Shown in pieces: positions 6,521-12,442 of a DNA stretch of 13,185 nt. Both the position numbers and the translations under genes were made by a program. The DNA is taken from the NCBI GenBank assembly GCA_046546375.1, contig JBKGXV010000084.1, forward strand, positions 1-13,185, written 5' to 3'. The notes below the pieces were generated by a model, which was not told where the DNA came from, did not search any database, and saw nothing but the letters and a program-made list of their open reading frames with translations. This DNA comes from JAEZKC01 sp046546375 (GTDB lineage Bacteria; Fibrobacterota; Chitinivibrionia; Chitinivibrionales; Chitinispirillaceae). Within the stretch, counting starts at the first letter, position 1; each line of letters begins with the position of its first letter.

Positions 6521-8107
6521 ATGGCTGCACAAAGAGAAAACTGGGGAAGTAAACTGGGAGTCGTACTGGCGGTGGCCGGAAGTGCGGTGGGTCTTGGCAA
6601 TTTCCTGCGCTTCCCGGTGAAAGCTGCAACTTACGGTGGAGGGACATTTCTCATCCCCTACTTCATCTCATTTCTTCTGCTTGGTATCCCGCTGGCCTGG
6701 ATGGAGTGGACTCTCGGGCGATACGGGGGTAAATTCTCCCACGGAAGCGCTCCCGGCATACTCAATGCAGTGGTAAAGAAGCCCTGGGCCAAATATGTGG
6801 GCTCCATAGGCGTTTTCGGCCCGCTTCTGATCTTTTTCTACTATACGTTCGTGGAATCGTGGCTGCTCGGTTTCACCTATTATTCCATTACCGGTCAGCT
6901 CATGGAAGTTGTTCGTGCGGGAGATATCAGCACATTTTTCAATGATTACATCACACTCAAAACGACTATTTTCGGTTCTTTCCCGGCGGCATTCTTTTTC
7001 TTTATAATAACATTCATACTGAACTTCTGGGTAATATCCTTCGGTGTACGCAGGGGAATCGAGATAGTAAGCGAAATACTGATGCCTCTGATTGTCGTTC
7101 TGGGCCTGGTGCTTCTGGTCCGGGTTCTGAGTCTCCCCGATATCGGTAAAGGCCTGGGATTCATGTGGAATCCCGATTTTTCCCGCCTGCTGGAGCCGCG
7201 GGTATGGCTGGAAGCTTCCGGACAGATGTTTTTCACACTCAGTCTGGGTATCGGTGCGATTCTCACCTATGCATCTTATGTCAAAAAGAAACAGGATGTG
7301 GCGTTATCCTCTCTTTCGGCCTGCGGTGCGAATGAGTTCACCGAAGTGATTCTGGGCGGCACCATTGTGGTACCCATGTCGATTGTGATTTTCGGAGCCG
7401 CGAATATTGAAGAGATCGCACAGATGGGAACATTCGGTCTGGGATTCAATACCATGCCGGTCATTTTCGGACACATGCCGCTTTCCTCTCTGTTTCAGTC
7501 CATCTGGTTCAGTCTTCTGTTCTTTGCCGGTTTAACATCCTCGATATCAATTGTACAGCCATCGATCTCCTTTTTCGAAGATGAACTGGGCTGCAAACGA
7601 AGAGGTTCAGTAGCCATCACCGCCGCCATATCACTGTTCATGAGTCTGGTGGCGGTGTTCGGCGTCTCCGCCGGGGCAGTTGACGAAATGGATTTCTGGG
7701 GCGGAACAATGCTTCTGGTTCTCTTCGGAACCGTCGAGGCGGTCATTTTCTCCTGGATTTTCGGTGCCGAAAGGGGATGGAAAGAACTGCTCAGCGGGGC
7801 CCAGTTCAATATCCCAAAAGTTTTCAAGTACATCATCAAATATGTCACTCCCACCTATCTTATTCTGATTCTGGTAGCATGGTTGATAACTGACGGATGG
7901 GATGTGATCACTCTCGCAGGCATTTCTCCTGACAAACAGGTATCCTTTCTCTGGTGGAGCGGCAGAAAAATTCACTTTATTGTTTTTATCAGAGCTTTGC
8001 TGTTTTTCATTCTGGTAGGTTTGAACCTGGTGATCTACTTTGCCTGGAAACACCGTAAACTCGACTTGAAATCATCGGAATCTGTACATAAGGAGGCTGT
8101 CAAATGA
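6521..8107 (+). CDS. Sodium-dependent transporter of the NSS family (LeuT/MetP-like)
   Basis: This inner-membrane Na+ symporter, likely for an amino acid, has 528 residues and about twelve hydrophobic segments, the size of bacterial LeuT-type proteins. Helix 1 carries AVAGSAVGLGNFLRFP with the unwound Gly-x-Gly-Asn site that binds Na+ and substrate. Helix 6 carries SLGIGAILTYASYV, very close to LeuT. Helix 8 reads LTSSISIVQPSISFFEDE, including the paired serines that hold the second Na+. These motifs are intact, so the protein should be active. Its stop overlaps the ATG of a 51-residue single-helix protein by four bases, the organisation of MetP-MetS in Corynebacterium glutamicum, where the small subunit is required for methionine and alanine uptake. 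The substrate here is inferred only as a small neutral amino acid. Confidence 0.93.
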   Translation: MAAQRENWGSKLGVVLAVAGSAVGLGNFLRFPVKAATYGGGTFLIPYFISFLLLGIPLAWMEWTLGRYGGKFSHGSAPGILNAVVKKPWAKYVGSIGVFGPLLIFFYYTFVESWLLGFTYYSITGQLMEVVRAGDISTFFNDYITLKTTIFGSFPAAFFFFIITFILNFWVISFGVRRGIEIVSEILMPLIVVLGLVLLVRVLSLPDIGKGLGFMWNPDFSRLLEPRVWLEASGQMFFTLSLGIGAILTYASYVKKKQDVALSSLSACGANEFTEVILGGTIVVPMSIVIFGAANIEEIAQMGTFGLGFNTMPVIFGHMPLSSLFQSIWFSLLFFAGLTSSISIVQPSISFFEDELGCKRRGSVAITAAISLFMSLVAVFGVSAGAVDEMDFWGGTMLLVLFGTVEAVIFSWIFGAERGWKELLSGAQFNIPKVFKYIIKYVTPTYLILILVAWLITDGWDVITLAGISPDKQVSFLWWSGRKIHFIVFIRALLFFILVGLNLVIYFAWKHRKLDLKSSESVHKEAVK

Positions 8108-8259
8108 GCAGTCAGATCACCGCCGCGGGATGGGTATTTCTCATCGGATCCTGGACGCTTATACTGTCACTCAATGTTTTCTGCTTCAGCAGAATCTTCA
8201 GAGAAAAGAAAGAAGACATTGTGGATCCGCTTCCCGAAGAGATCGCCCGGGATAAATAG
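8104..8259 (+). CDS. Small single-helix subunit of the NSS transporter (MetS-like)
   Basis: A 51-residue protein that is easily missed by gene callers. It has a short polar N-terminus, one hydrophobic helix at about residues 8-30 (VFLIGSWTLILSLNVFCF) and a charged cytoplasmic-type tail rich in Glu, Asp and Lys. Its ATG overlaps the transporter stop as ATGA, and AAGGAGG (8090-8096) sits seven bases upstream, so it is well translated and coupled. Size, topology and position match MetS, the small partner of the methionine transporter MetP. Its role is presumably assembly or activity of the transporter; family membership is inferred from context and architecture rather than strong sequence identity. 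Confidence 0.82.
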   Translation: MSSQITAAGWVFLIGSWTLILSLNVFCFSRIFREKKEDIVDPLPEEIARDK

Positions 8260-8261
8260 AA

Positions 8262-8298
8262 CCAAAAACGGGAAGTGGCAGTCAAGTACACTTCCCGT
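8262..8298 (-). terminator. Terminator hairpin between convergent metS-like and vsr genes
   Basis: A perfect 10-bp stem, ACGGGAAGTG (8268-8277) with CACTTCCCGT (8289-8298), encloses an 11-base loop that contains the vsr stop codon. On the minus strand the stem is followed by a T5 run (complement of 8264-8268), which makes it a good intrinsic terminator for vsr. On the plus strand no T-run follows, but the hairpin may still protect or end the transporter transcript. Confidence 0.8.
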
Positions 8299-8776
8299 AA
8301 TCTGCCCCGGCCTGTGCTGCCCGAAGCAGTTCCCGTTTGGAAGGAAAGGTGTACTCTCCCCTCCGTCCCATGAATTCCTCAACCACCTGCGCGATTCTGT
8401 CAGGATCTTCCAGAACACTGCATTCCCAGATTGTAAGCACTCTCCAGCCAAGCTCCTCCAGATCTTTTCTTTTTTCCTGATCCCGGGCTACATTTCTTTC
8501 GAATTTCTTTTTCCAGAATGCTTTGTTGCTGCCTGGAGTTGTCGCCCTTCTGCACCCCGGGTGGCGGTGCCAGAAACAGCCGTGAACAAATATCACCACC
8601 CGATGTTTGGGCAGTACTATATCGGGACAGCCGGGAAGCTTGGAATAATGAACTCTGAACCGAAAGCCCATCCGATGCAGAACCGATCGCACCATGATTT
8701 CGGGTTTGGTGTTCTTTGATCGGATGCGGCTCATATTCCAGGAACGCCGCTCGGGAGAGAGTCTGTCGTGAGGCAT
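8282..8776 (-). CDS. vsr: Very short patch repair (Vsr) DNA mismatch endonuclease
   Basis: Vsr nicks DNA 5' of the T in T:G mismatches that arise by deamination of 5-methylcytosine, starting very-short-patch repair. The 164-residue form starting at MPHDRLSPE fits the family. Numbered from that Met, the catalytic aspartate is D52 in LPGCPDIV. The motif VHGCFWHRH supplies C67, H70 and H72, and C75 and C119 (in IWECSV) complete the expected zinc site. The N-terminal MSRIRSKNTKPE segment is also typical. V64 stands where E. coli Vsr has T63, a common variation among homologues. The frame extends upstream to a GTG at 8845, but that extra stretch is not family-like. The chosen ATG lacks a good Shine-Dalgarno, so the exact start is uncertain. 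Vsr genes usually sit beside a C5-cytosine methyltransferase, and none is visible in this window. Confidence 0.93.
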   Translation of the reverse strand: MPHDRLSPERRSWNMSRIRSKNTKPEIMVRSVLHRMGFRFRVHYSKLPGCPDIVLPKHRVVIFVHGCFWHRHPGCRRATTPGSNKAFWKKKFERNVARDQEKRKDLEELGWRVLTIWECSVLEDPDRIAQVVEEFMGRRGEYTFPSKRELLRAAQAGADYGKCT

Positions 8777-8839
8777 AAAGAGGGACACAAATCTGCAAAA
8801 TTGGAATACTTTTAATAAATACGAAATGGATTGTACTTT

Positions 8840-8974
8840 ATGCACTCCGAAGCGTTACAGGTACATAGACATTATTCTTTCTATCCAAAATGCCCAGATT
8901 ATATACTTAAAAAACACGAAGATAAAGGAAGACCACCCAAAAAACCGGGTAAAGGCAAGGGAAAGAAACGCTGA
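8840..8974 (+). CDS. Possible 44-residue basic protein
   Basis: A short frame divergent from vsr. The second half is rich in Lys, Gly and Pro (EDKGRPPKKPGKGKGKKR) and resembles the tails of small nucleic-acid-binding proteins; the first half has HRHYSFYPKCPDY. The biased composition is unlike a random reading frame. Against it, the ribosome binding site is weak and the frame is short, and it would overlap the longer vsr start at 8845. It could also be a remnant of a larger gene, since an in-frame stop lies at 8816-8818. No family is recognised. Confidence 0.3.
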   Translation: MHSEALQVHRHYSFYPKCPDYILKKHEDKGRPPKKPGKGKGKKR

Positions 8975-9009
8975 GCAAGCCTACTTTTTAAAATTTCACC
9001 TGATTCAAT

Positions 9010-10416
9010 TTAGAGCTGAAGTGAATTCAACAGCCCCCGAGCCTCGCGGGCAGGAATGGAATCAGGAGCAACCTTTATGATCCACAAAAGATCCCTTTGT
9101 GCCCTGTCGATTTCATGGTGCATCCCGATCCGCAGAGATGCGGCAGTGAAAAGTGAATTGATTTTCACATGCCCCGGAGCATCCGCCTGAAACGCTATGT
9201 CGTAGCACAGCAGCGCACATATCCCCAGATTCATCTCCTGAAGCTTTTTACCCCATTGATACACATGCGTACCGCTGAATGACAGCTGGCGCCATGTATT
9301 TGCGAATCTGCGTATATTATCCGAGATTTCCGAACGGTTCTCCACCGGATCGGTAAACAGAAAATCTATCCCCCGCACGATCTTCGCCGAAGCTTCCTCG
9401 ATTCTGCCCTTCTCCAGTGCTATCCAACCCTGCACCACTTCCGGAACACTGACCTCCGGTTCCTTCAGTTCATTATTACGGGTGGGTTCACTGATGCTCT
9501 GACCATCGGAGGAAAGCATCACAAAGCCAGAAGCCTTTCCGCCCCTTTTAGGTCTGGTCTGGTTTTCCAGATTCAGTTCATTTCCTTTCAGAAACAGACC
9601 GAAAAGAGCTCCGCCGAAAAATCCTCCCACATGAGCGGAAAACGCAGTTGCTGAATTCATTCCCGGATCAAGAATGATGTAGAAAACCTGAGAAGCTATC
9701 CAGAAACCCAGATAATAGAGCACTTTCATTTTGAATGTGCCCATAAACCGGAAAATCCAGTAAAAGATATGCACCCGACTTTTCGGAAACACAACGGTTA
9801 GTGCTCCCATAGCTCCGGCGATCGCTCCGGATGCCCCCACGAGAGGCCTGGAGGCCCATTCGCTACCGCTCGCCAGAAGGTAGCCGTGAAGAATATGAAA
9901 GAGCACCGCGACCAGTCCGCATGCTAAATACACCAGAAGAAATCTGAGATGCCCCCAGTATTTCTCCATCACCACACCGGCCACATAGAAAAACAGCATA
10001 TTACCTATAAGGTGCATCCAACCGGCGTGAGTGAACATTGAAAAAAGAGCCGACAGAAGATTCTTCTTTTCAGGAACAAAGGCCAATCTGCTAAGCCACA
10101 TTTCATTCTGCAGTTCCTTGGCCCGGGCCACCACAGAATCCACTCTCTTTTTCATTCTTTGTTTGTATGCTTCGTATTCCGGATCCTGGTCGGTATCTCC
10201 GGCAGCTTTCTTCATTTTTTCCGAAAGAACGCGCCCCAGATGATCTTCCGAGCGTGTCAGACTGGTCAACTCCCTTTCCAGCTCCATGATTTCCATTCTG
10301 ACGGAACGGTCATGAACGGAAATCACAATATGCACAAGCAAGCACACCAGCACAATCGCAACCGATACGATGCCGATTTTTCCGTCATGTTCGTCTGTGG
10401 AATACGGTATGAACAT
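9010..10416 (-). CDS. Rhomboid-family intramembrane serine protease with coiled-coil insert and long soluble tail
   Basis: This 468-residue inner-membrane protein would cleave substrates within or beside their transmembrane helices. A first helix (13-35) is followed by a charged, heptad-like region (about 40-105), which is probably a coiled coil. The rhomboid core runs from about 115 to 275. It has HLIGNM with H135 and the oxyanion residue N139, the nucleophile S196 in GASGA, and the catalytic H262 in AHVGGFFGG, so the Ser-His dyad is complete. The last 140 or so residues (325-468) are soluble and helical, with a TPR-like look (WIALEKGRIEEASAKI; IKVAPDSIPAREARGLL). Family knowledge includes rhomboids with TPR tails; substrates are unknown. 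The start at 10416 is preferred to an upstream in-frame one because AGGAG precedes it by six bases. The gene is monocistronic. Confidence 0.92.
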   Translation of the reverse strand: MFIPYSTDEHDGKIGIVSVAIVLVCLLVHIVISVHDRSVRMEIMELERELTSLTRSEDHLGRVLSEKMKKAAGDTDQDPEYEAYKQRMKKRVDSVVARAKELQNEMWLSRLAFVPEKKNLLSALFSMFTHAGWMHLIGNMLFFYVAGVVMEKYWGHLRFLLVYLACGLVAVLFHILHGYLLASGSEWASRPLVGASGAIAGAMGALTVVFPKSRVHIFYWIFRFMGTFKMKVLYYLGFWIASQVFYIILDPGMNSATAFSAHVGGFFGGALFGLFLKGNELNLENQTRPKRGGKASGFVMLSSDGQSISEPTRNNELKEPEVSVPEVVQGWIALEKGRIEEASAKIVRGIDFLFTDPVENRSEISDNIRRFANTWRQLSFSGTHVYQWGKKLQEMNLGICALLCYDIAFQADAPGHVKINSLFTAASLRIGMHHEIDRAQRDLLWIIKVAPDSIPAREARGLLNSLQL

Positions 10417-10422
10417 ACACTG

Positions 10423-10427
10423 CTCCT
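10423..10427 (-). promoter_or_regulatory. Ribosome binding site of the rhomboid gene
   Basis: AGGAG on the minus strand lies six bases before the ATG at 10416-10414. It supports this start over the longer frame that begins at 10455, whose added residues would precede the first membrane helix without any family match. Confidence 0.7.
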
Positions 10428-10653
10428 GATCCCCTGCACAAGGTGATGAACACAAAATATATGGCCCGACTCACCATGGCAAAAAGTAAGGGGGACGGAC
10501 TAACTGTTTGATTTCAGATTTCAGATTTTTGATTCAAGGATACAGCCCCGTTCCGCATCTTTTCCCCTCTGCGTGAAACACCGTTTCGATGCCGATCAGG
10601 TAAATTCTAGATAATACAGCCTTTCTCTTTGCATTCCAAGGTTTCTAAAATGT

Positions 10654-10667
10654 AGTTTTACAAAACT
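10654..10667. repeat. Short inverted repeat upstream of the Trm112-family gene
   Basis: AGTTTT and AAAACT form a perfect palindrome with a two-base centre, 31 bases before the start codon. It could be an operator or simply an AT-rich coincidence. The rest of the 10417-10698 divergent gap holds a small tandem repeat of ATTTCAG near 10511 but no promoter I would call with confidence. Confidence 0.25.
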
Positions 10668-10698
10668 GCGTTCACATTATAAAAGGAGTGCCTCCACA

Positions 10699-10953
10699 AT
10701 GGTTGACAAAGAACTGCTTGATATCCTCTGCTGTCCCGAAACGAAACAGGATCTCACGTTAATTGAAGGCGAGGAGATCAAAAAGATCAACGCCAGAATC
10801 AAAAACGGAGAGGTCAAAAACCGCAGCGGAGAAGTAATCAAGGAACCGATCGATGCAGGACTGCTCAGAGAGGACCGCAAATACCTCTACCCCATTCGGG
10901 AAGACATCCCGGTAATGCTCATAGATGAGGCCATTCCCTACGAAAACCTCTGA
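10699..10953 (+). CDS. Trm112 family protein
   Basis: An 84-residue member of the Trm112/UPF0434 family. In eukaryotes and archaea Trm112 is a small zinc-binding partner that activates several methyltransferases. The bacterial form has been much less studied. The family pattern is clear: LLDILCCPETKQDL at the N-terminus and YLYPIREDIPVMLIDEA at the C-terminus. Between them is an insert (about residues 28-58) of the type found in the longer bacterial subfamily, with GEVKNRSGEVI. Only the first Cys cluster (CC) is present, so a full four-Cys zinc site cannot form. GGAG (10685-10688) lies ten bases before the ATG. The gene is single, faces the rhomboid gene divergently, and ends at a strong hairpin. 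Confidence 0.9.
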   Translation: MVDKELLDILCCPETKQDLTLIEGEEIKKINARIKNGEVKNRSGEVIKEPIDAGLLREDRKYLYPIREDIPVMLIDEAIPYENL

Positions 10954-10961
10954 TAAATTGA

Positions 10962-10993
10962 AAACGGGGGCAGAACTCAATCTACCCCCGTTT
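10962..10993. terminator. Convergent terminator shared by trm112-like and CBM9-like genes
   Basis: A perfect 9-bp stem, AAACGGGGG (10962-10970) with CCCCCGTTT (10985-10993), continues after a C-A mismatch into AGA/TCT around a six-base loop. A-rich and T-rich flanks occur on both sides. It lies eight bases after the plus-strand stop and 26 bases beyond the minus-strand stop, so it probably ends both transcripts. Confidence 0.82.
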
Positions 10994-11019
10994 CGGTATT
11001 CTGTTGATTTTCTAAAATT

Positions 11020-11616
11020 CTATCGGTTTCTGGTCTCAGCTTTTTTCACGAATTTTCTCACTTTGACATACAGAATCAGTAAGAGCACGATCAGGATACC
11101 CTTCGAGATCAACTGAGGTGTGATAATCTTCACCTCTTTTTCACGTACCCCCGTCAAAATCATGGGTTTCAGTTGATCATCACACCCGCTTCCAGCCTTC
11201 ATATGTACAGTGTACGTTCCGGCAGTTTTTTCCTTTCCCAAAGCACTCCAGGGAATCAGCCACTCCACAGTGGATCTGCCCGAACTGTCATACCTGGCCT
11301 CATCAACAACATAAAACTCTCCCTGAATCTTCTCCGGGATTCTAATCTCGAACCTTTCATCCCTGCCCTCGGGAACTATCTCAAAAACCCAACTCGAACA
11401 GATTTCGCTTGTATCCGATGAAAAATACCCCGCAACACCTTCAGGAGTATTCATCGCATCCCAGCTCCAGTCGGAATTCTCCCACCTGCGGGCATTTTCC
11501 GAATTCCACTCCATGAGAAACCCGTCCACCTGAACACTTTTGCCTTTCTGACTGATATCCACATCTTCAGCAAAAACCCCGGCAGTCAGCACAAGGAGAA
11601 CCAGAAGAGTTTTCAT
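11020..11616 (-). CDS. Exported membrane-anchored protein with CBM9/DOMON-like domain
   Basis: A 198-residue protein with a clear signal peptide (MKTLLVLLVLTAGVFA). The domain that follows opens with VQVDGFLMEWN, continues with GVAGYFSSD and SWVFEI, and has VEWLIPWSALG. This is the pattern of the family 9 carbohydrate-binding/DOMON-like beta-sandwich (V-D-G near the start; W-x-I-P-W-x-x-L near the end). One helix at about residues 166-186 (ISKGILIVLLLILYV) and a basic tail anchor it in the inner membrane, with the sandwich outside. The start is ATG at 11616, nine bases after AAGGGG; the frame is open further upstream only because it overlaps the SUMF1 gene. It is the last gene of an operon with the SUMF1-fold and PEGA proteins, 43 bases after the former. 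Binding to sugar or haem is possible but unproven. Confidence 0.75.
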   Translation of the reverse strand: MKTLLVLLVLTAGVFAEDVDISQKGKSVQVDGFLMEWNSENARRWENSDWSWDAMNTPEGVAGYFSSDTSEICSSWVFEIVPEGRDERFEIRIPEKIQGEFYVVDEARYDSSGRSTVEWLIPWSALGKEKTAGTYTVHMKAGSGCDDQLKPMILTGVREKEVKIITPQLISKGILIVLLLILYVKVRKFVKKAETRNR

Positions 11617-11659
11617 CACAAATTGCCCCTTTATCAAATCTGAGTGGGATGAACCGGAT

Positions 11660-12442
11660 TTATCGAGCACACCTGAACCCGACACTCGCCTCGGCGAAAT
11701 TGGGAGAAAACCAGTGGCGGTTGGAGACACGCAGACCGGCTGATCCGCTATACCAGCCTCCACCCCGTAAAACTCTGTAAAAACCGGCTTCTGACCCTTC
11801 TGAATCCTCTTTGCCGGACTCAGCATAAGAATTTTTGTCGTAATAATCGGCCGTCCACTCCCATACATTCCCGGTCATATCGAAAAGACCAAAACCGTTT
11901 GGAGCAAATGAACCAACCGAATGAGGCGCCTTCAATCCACAGCGACTGCCGCTCGGAGACGCATTCCCCCAGGAATACCTGCTCTGTTTTCCACCCTTGG
12001 CAGCATACTCCCACTGAGTTTCCGTAGGAAGTTTCATGCCAACAAAGCTGCAGTACGCCTTGGCCTGATGCCAGGTGACACACACAACCGGCATATCCGC
12101 TTTTCTGTACTTCCGAGGAACTTTGGCCTTTTTGAATGTTTTTCCCGTCCACCTGAGACATTTGCCGTCATCATAGTGAGCAGGCGTGCACCTTCCGGCT
12201 TTGACACACCTGCGGTATTGAGCGTACGTCACCTCTTTGGACATCATGCTGAAGGATGAAACCCGAACTCTGCTTACAGGTCTTTCATCCTCCTCCCCAT
12301 CGGCACTTCCCCTGAGAAACGTCCCGGCAGAAACTTTCACCGAATTTGAATCGGCATGAATCAGAACCGAACTGCTTAAAACGAGAACAGCGGCTGTCCA
12401 AATTATCGATTCCGGGATATATTTTCCTAAAACTGCTTTCAA
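11660..12442 (-). CDS. Exported SUMF1/FGE-fold protein without formylglycine-generating cysteines
   Basis: A 260-residue protein with a signal peptide or N-terminal anchor (1-30) and a complete formylglycine-generating-enzyme-like fold. Landmarks are GTFLRGSADGEEDERPVSRV near the start, EVTYAQYRRCV, MPVVCVTWHQAKAYCSFVG, LPTETQWEYAAKGG, GLFDMTGNVWEW, and the terminal RVLRGGGWYSG and GFRCAR. True FGE uses two cysteines in the segment after RGGS; here the corresponding positions read WYSGSAG, so sulfatase activation is unlikely. Other cysteines are numerous and could form disulfides in the periplasm. The start is TTG at 12442, overlapping the TGA of the PEGA gene by four bases, with GAGAAG upstream. 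SUMF1-fold proteins of this type are common in Fibrobacterota, Planctomycetota and Myxococcota, often beside kinases or secretion genes; a structural or ligand-binding role is inferred. Confidence 0.85.
   Translation of the reverse strand: MKAVLGKYIPESIIWTAAVLVLSSSVLIHADSNSVKVSAGTFLRGSADGEEDERPVSRVRVSSFSMMSKEVTYAQYRRCVKAGRCTPAHYDDGKCLRWTGKTFKKAKVPRKYRKADMPVVCVTWHQAKAYCSFVGMKLPTETQWEYAAKGGKQSRYSWGNASPSGSRCGLKAPHSVGSFAPNGFGLFDMTGNVWEWTADYYDKNSYAESGKEDSEGSEAGFYRVLRGGGWYSGSAGLRVSNRHWFSPNFAEASVGFRCAR

Noticed and set aside
8777..8845. Longer Vsr start at a GTG
   Set aside because: The extra 23 residues do not resemble the family, and the GTG has no well-spaced ribosome binding site.
11617..11868. 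Upstream extension of the CBM9/DOMON-like protein by 84 residues
   Set aside because: It overlaps the end of the SUMF1 gene, and the signal peptide plus AAGGGG place the start at 11616.
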